Assembly: GCF_000219625.1 (NCBI RefSeq)
Contig: NC_018217.1
Span: 2,480,001-2,544,000 of the forward strand
Source: Zymoseptoria tritici IPO323
Lineage: Eukaryota; Ascomycota; Dothideomycetes; Mycosphaerellales; Mycosphaerellaceae
Length of the DNA stretch: 64,000 bases
Direction: 5' to 3'
Shown here: positions 41,655 to 53,060 of the stretch, one piece after another
Position numbering within the stretch: the stretch's first letter is position 1
How the letters are laid out: each line of letters starts with the position of its first letter
Made by a program: the position numbers and the translations under genes
The notes under the pieces: generated by a model
The model's input: only the letters and a program-made list of their open reading frames with translations
The model's database searches: none
What the model was told of the DNA's origin: nothing

Positions 41655-43784
41655 ATGGAAGAACCCAATACAGTTCCGATGGGAGGCTATGACGCTGCTG
41701 GCACTGGCGAGACCAGGAGGCAAAATCACCCATACTCTACCCGAAATGGCTCCTCCTTTCAGGAGTCACACTCGAATGCGAGACTACACAACGGGAATGC
41801 ACAGCGCTCATTAAGAGGCAGCACCGGCGCAGCCGCCATGTCTGGGTATGCTCGAGGGTCGCCCGTCAAGAAAGATCAGAAACATGTGGTCTTCCAACTC
41901 ATAGATCCAGAAGATCCTCGGATACAGGCCCGTCTGCCCATGCGAGTGATGATTTCACCGCACGACACTACAGAGTCCATCATCACCACCGTCAAGAACT
42001 TCTACGGCGTGTACGAGTATGGCGTCAGTTTCGAGAACCGAGATGGCATCAGCATCATTGCAGCATACGAGAACTTCGACAACGACATGACTGTATATGT
42101 CAGGGCTGTTGCGCAGCCTCTTCCACCATTGAACGAGCACGTCAAGGATGCCGGTTCTCCCAAGAGACTGGCGCTCGGCGCACCGTTCGAAATGCGTCCT
42201 CCTTCCCACAGCGCCGCGCAATCACCGTCTCGGTCCGCTGCTCGATCTGCAGGAGTACGTAGTCTGTCTCCTCACTCGGACATTGGCCGTCGCAGTGCAT
42301 CTGCAGCGCCGGGTAACAAGGCGCGATTGCAAAAGTCGAAGAGCAAGGAGAACAGTGTGGCTGGAGAACATGATGGATACAGCAGCGATATCAATGACAA
42401 TGGATCGGTTGCCAGCTCGCGTCGTAGCAAAGCAGAGGAGATCAAGGCAGAGATTACCGTTGATAACATCGTTGAAGGTGGTCGGCGGAAGAGAGCTTTT
42501 GAGAGCTCGGTAAGACAATTCCGGCGCACAATATTTCGAATCTCTCGAGACTGACATCTCTCACAGGAACTGCCACTATTTGTGCCTCCACAAGTGCCGA
42601 TGAGCACTTCCATCTCCTCGATTTCGCCACAGCGCCGCGCAGGGCCTCCCAATGTGTCGCCATATGGCTATAACGGCCAGCAGACCTTCGCCTACCCCCA
42701 ACCGCTACCGTCGCCACAGAGTTATGGTTACGGTAGTGGACCTTCGAATGGCTTCGCCCTGCCTTCTTTCCCTTCCAACCCGTACCAGAATGGATATCAG
42801 CCTGCCAGCAGACAACTGCGCGGTAGCCGCGTCAGTCATCATTCGCACCGCAACTCGATTGGCGGTATTCTCCCAACCCCGGACCCGACTATTGGGAGTG
42901 TCATCTCAGACGAAGATGTTGCTCTGCAGCTCATGCGTCTTGGCGATCCTACTGCCTTCTCGCACGGCCGCACTTCTACCTCGACGGTGGATGATGCGTT
43001 GAGCGGCAAGGCCGAGGCAGCGTCTTCCGACGAGGAGGACGAGGATGATGGAGACGAGGACGAAGAAGGCGACTCCATGCTACCTGCTGTCCCTCGCTCT
43101 GAGAAGCCGGGTCCGCAGAGAAAGAAGCAACGCACTGCGAACGAGCTCCCAAGCGATGCCACTAGTTACGAGGACTACGAAGATCGCCGCGATGCTACCT
43201 TCCGTGGTGATAGCGATGTGGCCCACCGCGAGGACGGCCATCGCCACATGGGCAAGCCGAAACACAAGGCTCGCAACGGCAGTGGTCCCACTGGTACCGC
43301 CAACAAATCGAGCAAGCCTCGTGCTTCGTCCATCTCCAAGTCCAAGAAGCCATCCGTGGGGCACAATCATGCGAAGGTACCCATGTCGCCGGCATCGCTC
43401 CCATCTCAGTCGCGCAAAGCCTCCGTTTCGTCCTCCACCATCAACTTCCAGCACCAACTCGGCGTCGACGAGGAAGACCTCTCTTCCAAGCCACGCTGTC
43501 AGCGGTGTCGCAAGAGCAAGAAAGGCTGCGATCGTCAGCGACCATGCGGACGATGCAAGGATGCCGGCATCGGTGCCGACGGTTGCCTCAGCGAGGACGA
43601 GGGCAACGGCCGTAAAGGACGCTATGGGCGACACATGGGCGTTACGATCAAGAAGGGCGAGGGCAGTGTTGACGAGGAAGACTCTCCTCAGCCATCAATG
43701 TCGCAACATAGTGTGGCTATGCCCGCTAATGGGTACTTCCTTGCGCCGGCGCTGCCGGATAAGAGCAAGAAGCGTAAGCGCTGA
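41655..43784 (+). CDS. Zn2Cys6 protein with C-terminal zinc cluster
   Basis: Exons 41655-42509 and 42567-43784 with a 57 bp intron; 690 residues. The codon at 41628 is TTG, so 41655 is the first ATG of the frame. An N-terminal conserved region (about 75-155: KHVVFQLIDPEDPRIQARLP, YENFDNDMTVYVRAV) looks like a compact alpha/beta fold, perhaps ubiquitin- or PB1-like. A long basic and Ser-rich linker follows, with an acidic run (DEEDEDDGDEDEEGD). The zinc cluster CQRCRKSKKGC..C..C..C is at about 596-625, close to the C-terminus, followed by a KSKKRKR nuclear signal. Most fungal zinc-cluster activators carry the domain near the N-terminus and a middle homology region, which is absent here. Nuclear regulator; targets unknown. 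Confidence 0.85.
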
Positions 43785-44810
43785 ACACGAATGGACTGCA
43801 AGGTTGAACGGATACAGCTGGAGTGAACAAGCTGTTTAAAGAGTCTGAAAGTGAGGAGAAAGGCTCCTTTCTCGGCCGAAGAATGAATGAGGATCCTCTC
43901 GCGTTTTGACAGGAAGCACGGCGTTACATCTCCGAGGGCGGATGTTGTTCATGATGACATGACTTTCCTTTTGTTTGGCGCTTCCTTTCGCTCCTTACGG
44001 CAGTGCATTCCTGGTGGAGAAGAGACTGAAATGTGGTGGTGCTGTTGGAGACTTCTCCGACCTATTTCCTTTACAGCACACTCAGCGAGCAACACAAAAC
44101 GATGCATGCCGAAGAAGGATGCCAGGCGCGGGACGAAGATGAAGGACTGCAGGGCTTGCCCTTGTGCGATGTGTATGTATGTCAATGGGTAGATTGAATG
44201 CAAATCGTCAACATGGAAAGTTTTCTTCTCATCGTTGGTACGGTCTGCAAGGTTCGGTATCCCATCGAGTGCCCACGGTGAAGCGGTCTTCGAGCACATG
44301 TGCAGGTAGGTAGGTGATCAGGACGGTTTTGAGAGCTGTACAAAGAACTCAGCAGGACACTTTCGTAGCCACAAAGGGAAGTTAGTTGCCAGCAACCATC
44401 GGCCTCTCGTGGCTCATGTGCGTTCATTCGTGTACAAGTCTTGGACGGCAGTCCGATGGGAGCAATTCAATCTTCGATGGAGACATTGCAAAACATGTTG
44501 CCAGTGAGGATCGATGTCATTTTGAGCTCTTGCAAAGAGACTTGAGAAGTGCAAGTGCTACCATCAAGTCCCTCCTTCCATCACGTGCCTTAGGTTGTGC
44601 CTTCTGCTGGGTTGATGCCTGAAGGATTCGAGATCGACCGTGCCCCCAAGACACCGACTTCACCACTACAGATCACTGCGAGTTGGCGTCAAGAGTTCTC
44701 CGACCTCGTCGATCTTTACACGCCGAATCCTAGGGTGTCATCCCCTGCAAGCTCCTTCACTTCATTGATCCTAAAATTCATCCGCTCGCTCACTACTCCT
44801 GATTCCTACA
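43785..44810. other. Intergenic 1.0 kb, no gene seen
   Basis: 3' flank of the zinc-cluster gene and promoter of the next plus-strand gene. Overlapping short frames only. No repeat or tRNA found by eye. Confidence 0.4.
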
Positions 44811-47116
44811 ATGGCGGACGAAGAAGAGGCACCGCCGCCTCGCACTCTCAAAGAAAGAATGGCCCTTTTGCAACTTGCACAAGGTGCCAGACCACCGGCG
44901 CGCGAGCCTTCGACTCCAAGCAACACGAATGGGACCAATGGGACGAATGGCCAGACCCCGCGATCAAGACCCCCTCCTCCGCCTCCACCGGGGCGGCCCA
45001 ATATTCCTGCAAGACCAGCGCGGACGCATAGCTCCAATGTACCGCCTCTTCACGACCACGGCGCTGCATCAAACGGGGCTGTTGCGAACCTACCAGCAGA
45101 AGTCCAAGTGGGTGGTACGGTCTCCAGCAATGGTCAAAATGGAGGTTCGAGGCCGGCACTGCCTCCTCGAACGGCTACAGTATCTTCCCAATCTCCTGCA
45201 AATCCAAATCTACCACCTCGACGGCCTTCGGATCAGCCATCGCCAGCCTTGCCACCTAGGAGACCTTCAGAGGCGAACTCGCATGTTGAATACGATCGAA
45301 GTCGTAGAGGATCTGCGGGATCGACTTGTTCAGTTGGGACGACCCGATCATCAGTCTCTGCCATGTCGACTGCGACATCCATCACATCACAGGGTGAGCG
45401 CTATAGGATTAAAGCTCCTGATTATGACCCGTCTTCACTTCCTGCTCTGCCACCGAAGCGAACGAAAGAAGAAAGAGAGGCCGCCGACCGAAAGTACGCT
45501 GGCTTAAGACCGGTGCGTCGAGCATCGGCTCCCAAGGTCGGCTTGGTCCACAATGGAACGACTCCACCACCTGCAACCATTCCACCACCACTTCCTGGTC
45601 GATCAAATCCTATACCAGCACAACAGCTTGCCATTGAGCCGTCACCTGCGAAGCAGCCCACGGCGCTTGCTAGACAAGCAGTGATGCCACCACCGCTTCC
45701 TGGACGGCAAAATCAACCCAGAGAGCATTCATCACCTGTACAGCCAGCTCCGCGATCAATACGAGCGGATATTGCACCTCCGCCGCAAAAGAGGCCCTCT
45801 GCGCTATCATTTGGGATGAACAAGTCGACCAATGTCCCACCGCCAATACCAGGAGCTCGAACTGGCTCTGCCATTCAACTAGATGGTGCCAATGGTGCAC
45901 CTCCACCTATTCCATCAACCTCAAAACCAGATCTTGCGGCAATACAAGCGTCCAAGCCTAAGGTCAGCGGCACCGCGAACGGCGCTGCTCCAGCTCTTGC
46001 TGGCGCGTGTATGCATTGTCGAGATTTCTCTGGCCCAGACAATCATGCAGCTCGATTCCCTCGAGAGGCTCTTCCATCGCAAGATATCGGCTGGCTAGCA
46101 CAACAACTCTGTGCGCCATTTCACTCACCCACGGACAAGGCGAGAGCATTGTTCACGTGGCAGCACCACAACATCGCATACGACACCGAGGCTTTCTTCA
46201 ATAACAGAGTCAAGCCGTCGACTCCAAACTCCACTCTCGTCAGCGGTCTAGCTGTATGTGAGGGCTACGCTGGCCTCTTCGCGGCCATGGCGCTCAAAGC
46301 TGGCCTGGAAGCCGTAGTCGTAAGTGGTCACGGCAAGGGTTTCGGATACGCACCCATGAAGCCTGGCGATCCTCTACCACGGTATGAGGCCGGTCATGCA
46401 TGGAATGCGGTCAAGATCGATGGCGGCGAGTGGAAACTGCTTGATTGCTGCTGGGGTGCTGGATCCGTCTGTCCACACAAGACTCCGAACTTCACGAAGT
46501 CTTTTACCCCCGAATGGTTTTCTCAGTCGAACAATGACTTTGGCCTGCGCCACTTTCCTGGCGAAAAGGCTCACCAGTATCGCACCGATGGCCGTGTCAT
46601 GAGCTGGGAAGAGTATATTGGTGGGGAGGGAGCTGCATGCTCGGCGCTGCTCTATTCCGGTTACATCGCGGAGGAAGGACTCCTTAAGCCGGCGTTCAAA
46701 CCGACCGATGGCAAAATCGTACTGGCGCAGCAAGGCCCGACTGTCAGGTATGGACAACCCCTCTCCATTACAGAAATGGAAGTATACTGATGAACAGCAG
46801 ATTCTCTTTTCAAAAGGTCTGTCCCCATTGGGATCCTGTGAAGAACGGAAACGGGCCCTATTACCTTTACATACTGGTTCTCGAGAGCCAGAGCGGTGCA
46901 AAGGGGGACAAGATTCCATTCGACACAAACGGTGAGGTATGGTGGTGCGACGTCCCGACTCGCGATTTGGGAAGGCCAGGGCAGTCTGTGAGCATTTGCG
47001 CTGTCACCGACTTTGATGGCGGAAAGGGAAGAGGATTGACAAAGCAACGATTTTTGGAGAGGCTGGGGAGATGTGGAATGGCGTGGGGTGGTGTTGGGAA
47101 GTGGGACCTGGTTTGA
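44811..47116 (+). CDS. cyk3: Cyk3-like transglutaminase-domain protein
   Basis: Exons 44811-46747 and 46801-47116, with an intron at 46748-46800; 750 residues. Acceptor choice is ambiguous by three bases (CAGCAG). The N-terminal 380 residues are disordered and Pro-rich (PPPPPPGRPN, repeated PPPLPGR-type motifs, likely SH3 ligands). A Cys-x2-Cys motif (CMHCRDFSGPD) precedes a transglutaminase-like core with an apparent catalytic triad Cys483 (GLAVCEGYAG), His529 (GHAWNAVK) and Asp545 (LLDCCWG). The domain order matches fungal Cyk3-type cytokinesis proteins at the division site. No SH3 domain is visible in this protein, so the orthology is likely but not settled. The second exon encodes a beta-rich tail (GPYYLYILVLES). 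Confidence 0.78.
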
Positions 47117-47456
47117 GGTGATTATCATTGACGACCTGCGAATATACCCTATGTTTTGAACGAGCATGCGTGCTGGTTCGATTGTTCTGACTTGATCTTG
47201 TAATTTTGGCCACGCCTCGCGGCGCAGCTTGTATTTGCAGTGATACGCTTGAACTCGTAATGAAACCGCGCTGCGGTGCTTGGGACTTGGTGCGCCGCCA
47301 TTGCCCGGCCACGTTCTCCGCAGCTCCTGTGTACTCGTCACATGTCCGAGATGGCCTTTGCCGGGAAAACGATGCCTGGAGAGATGCTCGGTCCAACGGC
47401 CCTGTCTCGTTCCAGTTTCGCCCCAGACTGTGTCCCGGAGCATGTCCTTCCAATGC
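47117..47456. other. Intergenic, convergent 3' ends
   Basis: Between the Cyk3-like and LSm3 stops. No gene; presumed 3' untranslated sequences of both. Confidence 0.4.
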
Positions 47457-47857
47457 CTATTGCTGTGGCGATATGAGGACGACGGAGTCTCCTGTAGTAA
47501 TAATGAGCTTCCTGACCATCGAGTTGTCATCTCCAGAAGATCATACCTCTTACAAACAGCATCTCCGACTGCTTCTTGACCGTGCGCACATTGTCCTCGT
47601 CTTCCTCGTCCACCACGTATACCGTCTCAGTCACATCGCCTAGTACTAGATTGCAGTGACTGTCGTATGCCTGATGCTGCGTCAGTCTCAATCCTGCCTT
47701 TTCTCTCCCTCCCTGTCCGCGTTATGCTCACATGTAATCGACCTTGAAGTTCGCGGTCTCCTCTGAGCTTGACGAAGACGACTTCGTTGAGTGAAAGGCG
47801 CACCAGGTCGAGCGGCTCATTCACCGGATTGGCACTTGCATCTTCGATCTCGGCCAT
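47457..47857 (-). CDS. lsm3: U6 snRNA-associated Sm-like protein LSm3
   Basis: Three exons, 47857-47732, 47670-47547 and 47491-47457; introns 47671-47731 and 47492-47546; 94 residues. Sm1 motif: [20 protein letters not shown] then [19 protein letters not shown], with AYD formed across the first splice. Sm2 motif: [14 protein letters not shown], completed only after the last splice, because unspliced reading ends early at GMIFWR. An acidic insert (VDEEDEDNV) separates the two motifs, as in other LSm3 proteins. LSm3 is part of the LSm2-8 ring on U6 snRNA in the nucleus and LSm1-7 in cytoplasmic mRNA decay. Divergent from the PPR-like gene with 232 bp between starts. Confidence 0.93.
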
Positions 47858-48089
47858 CGGGCATGGAAGGATGGAGGGATAGATCTGTTGGCGTTGTCCT
47901 GATCAGAAGTCGACTTTCAAAGCTTGGTGAGGTCGATGCTTTTCGCTTGCAGTCTTCCGATTTGGCAAGTTAGCCGAGCTCGGCAGGGCTGGGCCGTGGA
48001 CCACTTTTATTGAGGAACTTTGAAGCGAACCGTCGTTCTTTCAACACGCTAACTAACTTCCCCATGGGAAACGGATTCACGGACCCCGA

Positions 48090-50333
48090 ATGTCGGTGAC
48101 ATTCTTGCTCGCCCGATCTCGCAAGGCGGCGTCTTTGATATGGAACTCCGGGCAGCGGAGCACGAGCGGGAATTGGCAGTGCAGCGAGTGTAGGAGGGCG
48201 GGAAGAGCATTGGGACAGCAACGCCGAGGATATAGCGAGGATCGAGAATCACCAGCGGGCAACCGCTCCACCTTTCAACGAGATGGTGTACATGAGGAAG
48301 ACTTCCGTGAGTCTCGAGAAGCGCATTCTCAAGTTTCCAGGAACTTACCGCGGGCGGACGGCATAGACGGACAATCACCTCCTACTGAAGGTTCGGTAGC
48401 AGAAGCACGGAGGGCTTTTTGGCAAAAAGAGCTCAAGCCAAGGAGTCGGCAGATTCTCGACGGCGAAAGTCGAGGCTCGGACGAAGCTGACGAAGAGAGC
48501 GATAGACTATGGGAACAATTCGACGAAATGGATGGTGGATCGTCAGCATTGGATAATCCCAAATCTTCGAGGCAGGATCGCCGGAGGACTGCGGACTTGA
48601 AGGACAGTGTGCGCAAAGAGGACCTGTCCGCAGCTCTTTTGGATCGCGATGCAGATGCTGTTGCTCAGTGCTTGCTGACAGCGATTCGACTAAACGATCT
48701 GGACTTTGTTCGGGACATACCCAAAACGACCTTTTCGGAGATCATTCGATGCCTCGATGCACGTCATTTCGTCGCGGAGCTCGGCAATATCCACGTCGAC
48801 TTGAGCTCCGTAGCAGCAAGTTCCATGAACGTCGCGCCAATGCGTGAGGTGGCTTTCGAATACGCTTCCGTGCTTCGTCAGGTCCTGGCCATTAGACGGG
48901 CAGCGGGGACTGGTGGAACTCTTGCGGACAGTCGTACACTGCTTCGCTGCGCTCGAGATTTGGGAAATCGAAAGATGGCCGAGTTGATATGGTCGAACCT
49001 CATAAGCCAGAGACTCACCCCCGACATTCAGTGTTATAACTATTACATGTCGGCCACAGTATGGAATGGCATGCATCTGGCGGGTTTTCGACAAAAGGTG
49101 CGGGTCATACCGTTCTTCCAAATGGCAAGGAAGAGCGGCGAGTACAAGGACAGGAGATACAAAGATTACAGCGTCGGCGAGAACGGCGTGCTCGAAAGCA
49201 CGATGCGCATCTTCAATGAGATGGTTGCTCGGAACATCGCGGCAGATGAGGAGAGCTTCCGCATACTCATTGTAGCAGCGGCGCGCGAGGGCGACATGAA
49301 GACGGTCAAGGCAATTCTGAAAAGGGTTTGGAGTATCGACGTCGACATTATACTGGCCAGTGGCGACACTCCGCAAACCTTGCCGAAGCCCATGCCGACA
49401 AACTCACCGCTGTATCCGCAATCGACGTTGCTTTTCACTATTGCCCACGCTTTTGGCATCAACAACGACGTGTCCGCCGCCATTCGTTTGGTGGATTTTG
49501 TCGCGCGTCACTACAGGCTGCAAATCAGCAAGGATGTGTGGGGTCAGCTCTTTGAGTGGACCTTCGTTCTGTCAATTCGACGACATGGTACCAGCACGAA
49601 CGACGGCAGCAGAGAAGGCCAAATCACTAGTGACAGCGTGCAGAAGCTTTGGCAGACGATGACCGGGCCGCCATACTTTGTCAAACCAACCATGGGAATG
49701 TACAATTACATGATCAAAAGCTTGTTCCTCCGACAGATGAGTGGACGGATTGCCGACCTGTTGAATGATGAGGTGCGGGGGCTTTACACACAGCAGCGGA
49801 AGCAGACGCGCTTCTTACTCAGCTCGCTCAAGCACAATATCGCCTCGAAAAACAAAGCCATGGGCTTTCGGCGGCGGCGATGGGAGTTGCAAGATCTCGT
49901 CGGCCAGCGTAACAACTTCTGGATTCGCCGATGGATCCGTCTACTGCTCGGATCATTCACCCACACTTATCGTCTGATCAACATCAAGGAGCAGTATGCA
50001 CGAAGCCTCCCTCGACTGCTGTGGAATTGGCGGAATCTCGTGCCGACCAATGTGCGATACGAGACGCCGACTGGAATGGTCCAGCTGGAATTTCGATCGG
50101 AGCAAGAGCTGATCGATGCTGGGCTCGCGAACTATGCCTCAAAAATGAGAATTAGAAAGATGCTGGAGCCCACAGCAAGAGTCGTCGGGGAGAGCTGGAC
50201 TCAGCGGACGCCTCACCTCACGCGAAGACTGGCAGAGGCTGCGGGAGTTCAGTACGTTCCTCAGACTCATACCGATGTCGTGAATCGTAGAGTTTCTCGA
50301 AAGACTAAAGTAAGACGGCCGCTTGATGTATAG
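48090..50333 (+). CDS. Mitochondrial PPR-like protein
   Basis: Intronless, 747 residues. The basic N-terminus with few acids (MSVTFLLARSRKAASLIWNS) resembles a mitochondrial presequence. A charged linker (to about 170) is followed by helical repeats with PPR-like character: LISQRLTPDIQCYNYYMSA, MRIFNEMVARNIAADEESFR and FVKPTMGMYNYMIKSL. The C-terminus is basic (RVSRKTKVRRPLDV). Fungal proteins of this kind include factors needed for expression of mitochondrially encoded respiratory subunits (Neurospora CYA-5 and ATPase-expression type proteins). I cannot say which transcript this one serves. Single-copy housekeeping context supports a real gene. Confidence 0.75.
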   Translation: MSVTFLLARSRKAASLIWNSGQRSTSGNWQCSECRRAGRALGQQRRGYSEDRESPAGNRSTFQRDGVHEEDFRESREAHSQVSRNLPRADGIDGQSPPTEGSVAEARRAFWQKELKPRSRQILDGESRGSDEADEESDRLWEQFDEMDGGSSALDNPKSSRQDRRRTADLKDSVRKEDLSAALLDRDADAVAQCLLTAIRLNDLDFVRDIPKTTFSEIIRCLDARHFVAELGNIHVDLSSVAASSMNVAPMREVAFEYASVLRQVLAIRRAAGTGGTLADSRTLLRCARDLGNRKMAELIWSNLISQRLTPDIQCYNYYMSATVWNGMHLAGFRQKVRVIPFFQMARKSGEYKDRRYKDYSVGENGVLESTMRIFNEMVARNIAADEESFRILIVAAAREGDMKTVKAILKRVWSIDVDIILASGDTPQTLPKPMPTNSPLYPQSTLLFTIAHAFGINNDVSAAIRLVDFVARHYRLQISKDVWGQLFEWTFVLSIRRHGTSTNDGSREGQITSDSVQKLWQTMTGPPYFVKPTMGMYNYMIKSLFLRQMSGRIADLLNDEVRGLYTQQRKQTRFLLSSLKHNIASKNKAMGFRRRRWELQDLVGQRNNFWIRRWIRLLLGSFTHTYRLINIKEQYARSLPRLLWNWRNLVPTNVRYETPTGMVQLEFRSEQELIDAGLANYASKMRIRKMLEPTARVVGESWTQRTPHLTRRLAEAAGVQYVPQTHTDVVNRRVSRKTKVRRPLDV

Positions 50334-50830
50334 AATTGTACCATATCTTACCGTGCTGCATACTTTTCTGCTCGCCTTCCACCACAGCACGGCGAACTAT
50401 GTACCTGAGCGGCTGAGCCAAGCTGAGTGCTGTCCCTGCAGAACCATGCGTGGATCATGTGGTGGCACGTGTCGAATGTTGCACTGTCCCGAAGTTGCTT
50501 AGCGTGTTGACAAGCTTTTTCGACTGAACTGGCTCTTACCTAGCCTTCCATGTGTTGACCTACGACTGCTCCATATGCGACATCTTGAAATCGAGGAAGC
50601 AGCACGTTGGTGTTCTTCACGGCGCCGCGCGTCAATTCTTGCCAAGTTCACAAGTTTCAGCGCGCATCACCCATGAATCGCAGGAATCTGTAGCAAGTTT
50701 GCCGCGACGCGGTACATCCTAGATTCCCCTCGGCATTGGACAGGCAAAACATCGGCATCTTCTCTCGATCTGCTGTCCCTCGACATCATCAAGACATCTT
50801 TGGGCGGCTTTCGTACTCGGGCAGATCAAG
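50334..50830. other. Intergenic, promoter of CorA-type gene
   Basis: About 500 bases between two plus-strand genes. No gene or repeat seen. Confidence 0.4.
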
Positions 50831-52720
50831 ATGACTTCCGTTAGAGACTTTGATTCTCGCACTCGGTCCGCGACCATGGGAACACAGAACACTCAAGCGC
50901 CGCTGTCTCCTACTACGACTGATAACCCGAGACGAGACCGACATGGGAGTATAGCCTCGAATCACTCGGCTGCTGGATCTGTAGCTGGTACACTTCGCCA
51001 TCGCAGGCCAACTCGATCCAACACGGTCAAGACATATCACGACGCGGTACACATTATGGACTCCTCCCAGCCCGGAGCCGAGCCTGGAATCGACACCCAC
51101 GCGGAAGCCGACAAGGTCCCACCACATCTTGCAGCTTTGAAGGAAGCCTGCGACATCAACATCATCGACTTCTCCGACAAGGACGTCCGCCGCGTGCAGG
51201 CTGACAATGAGAGTCTTGCCAGTTTCTTGGATATGCCGCGGACTGAGGATCTGCCGTGCCGGTGGATTTCGGTCAATGGACTGAGTTACGATGTTATTCG
51301 TGTTCTTGGAAATAAGTACGATCTTCACGGGCTGGCCCTAGAGGATCTCGTCCACACGCATACCCGGACCAAAGTCGACTGGTATGCCGACCATGCATTC
51401 ATCGTCCTCACCTTGCAGAAGCTGGTCCGACTGCATCAGCACGAAGGCAGTGGTGAGAATTGCGACTGTAATGACAGTCTGACGGAGGAAGACGAGGAAG
51501 ACATTGACGCCAAATTCGAGGAGCGCAGCCGGCACAGCAGAAAGTGGTGGAGATGGACGAAGAAGAAAGAACCCGACACGCTACCTCGATACCTCGACCG
51601 CAACAGAGACGGCAAGCTCGATGAATTCGTCACAGCTCACAACGGCATCTCCGATAAGTCACCATTGAAAGCCATCCGAACCCTGCAACGTTACGAGAGT
51701 GCTCAAATTCCCGAGCATACAGCGTGGATGGAGAAGCAAAGTGCTTTGACTGAGGAGAAGCTAGCAGTGAGTGTCGAGCAGGTCTCAATCTTCTTGCTAT
51801 CCGACAACATGGTCATATCATTTTTCGAACGATCGGCGAGCGACGTCGAAGAACCCATTCTGGAGCGTCTCGACAGTCCCGCGACCATGCTCCGGCGGAG
51901 CTGTGATGCTTCCCTAGTTGTACAGGCTATCATTGATGCGATTGTGGATTTGGGCGTTCCGATCAAGGACGCATACAACATGTGTCGGAAAGAGCTCCAA
52001 ATCGACGCCATGACCAACCCCAACACCAGAACCTCTCGCTCGCTGCACATCTTTGGAGAAGAAGTCGACATGCTGCAGAACCTTTTTAAGCCGATCGTCC
52101 ACCTAGTCAACTCTCTCCGCGATCACAACTCCGAACCATCACCCATCCCAGCTCCCGTCTGGACCCCGTCCTTCGAACGAGAGCCACCAAAGCAAGAATC
52201 CACGACCAAGCCATCCAAGCGAGACCGCCAGGGCGTGCCCGCCACAAATCGAACAATATCAGACTTCAGACGCATCGCCAAGGCACGCGCCGACACCGCG
52301 ACCAGCGTGACCATCACTCCTCTCGCACACACCTACTTCGGCGACGTCCTAGACCACTGCATCACCATGATCTCCGCGCTCGAGCAAATGGACGCGAGCG
52401 CCAACAACATCTCTACCCTCATCTTCAACACCGTCGGCGCCCGCACCAACAACTTCATGATGATCCTCGCCGTCGTCACCGTCTTCTTCGCGCCACTGAC
52501 CTTTATCTCGGGTTACTTTGGCATGAACTTCAGCAGCGGCGCAGGGCTCGCGCATCCTTTTGCGTTCTTCTGGGTGGTGGCGATTCCCAGCTTGATCGCC
52601 TTCATGCTGTTGGTGTTTGGCTTCATGCTCTGGGATAATATTCAAGACTGGCTTGCGAGACGGGGACTCAAGGCGCATTGGGGACGGCGAGCTCGAGCGT
52701 CACGGAATCGTCGGCAATGA
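50831..52720 (+). CDS. CorA-type magnesium/divalent cation transporter
   Basis: Intronless, 629 residues. A long cytosolic N-terminal domain includes an acidic and His-containing insert (about 205-260) and the helix preceding the pore (VEQVSIFLLSDNMVISFFE, LEQMDASANNISTLIFN). Two C-terminal membrane segments flank the diagnostic motif YFGMNF (GMN at about 564-566): the first NNFMMILAVVTVFFAPLTF, the second AFFWVVAIPSLIAFMLL. The end is basic (RRARASRNRRQ). CorA proteins form pentamers conducting Mg2+; the fungal plasma-membrane branch (Alr-like) has long N-termini as here, and mitochondrial Mrs2 has a presequence that is not evident. Location is therefore probably plasma membrane or vacuole. 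Confidence 0.88.
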   Translation: MTSVRDFDSRTRSATMGTQNTQAPLSPTTTDNPRRDRHGSIASNHSAAGSVAGTLRHRRPTRSNTVKTYHDAVHIMDSSQPGAEPGIDTHAEADKVPPHLAALKEACDINIIDFSDKDVRRVQADNESLASFLDMPRTEDLPCRWISVNGLSYDVIRVLGNKYDLHGLALEDLVHTHTRTKVDWYADHAFIVLTLQKLVRLHQHEGSGENCDCNDSLTEEDEEDIDAKFEERSRHSRKWWRWTKKKEPDTLPRYLDRNRDGKLDEFVTAHNGISDKSPLKAIRTLQRYESAQIPEHTAWMEKQSALTEEKLAVSVEQVSIFLLSDNMVISFFERSASDVEEPILERLDSPATMLRRSCDASLVVQAIIDAIVDLGVPIKDAYNMCRKELQIDAMTNPNTRTSRSLHIFGEEVDMLQNLFKPIVHLVNSLRDHNSEPSPIPAPVWTPSFEREPPKQESTTKPSKRDRQGVPATNRTISDFRRIAKARADTATSVTITPLAHTYFGDVLDHCITMISALEQMDASANNISTLIFNTVGARTNNFMMILAVVTVFFAPLTFISGYFGMNFSSGAGLAHPFAFFWVVAIPSLIAFMLLVFGFMLWDNIQDWLARRGLKAHWGRRARASRNRRQ

Positions 52721-53060
52721 ATTTGGTTCGTTGGCGCGGTTGTTCATTCTGTATAGCACCCATATACCCAGTGTTTGAGCGATGCATTCGATGAGATAAT
52801 ATAGTATCCAAGCGCCTGAGTTCTCCCTTTTGCACGATTCGACTTTGCTTGTGGACAACATTGAAGGAATTTCACTGCGAAATCAAGATATCGAGCAATG
52901 TTCATCATTGGAATTCGCCATTATGGACATTGAGAAAGCTGCGTTGGTATGTACGCTGTTCGCCATCAAGATTTCTACAAGAATCATGTTCGCCATAGCT
53001 CGCTCGTCGCTTATCGCCCATCAAAAGAAAGCCTGCCATAATCATAGATATGACTGATCC
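52721..53060. other. Intergenic, convergent 3' ends
   Basis: Between the CorA-type stop and the Pif1 stop. One 75-codon frame (52830-53057) has no domain and I do not call it. Confidence 0.4.
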
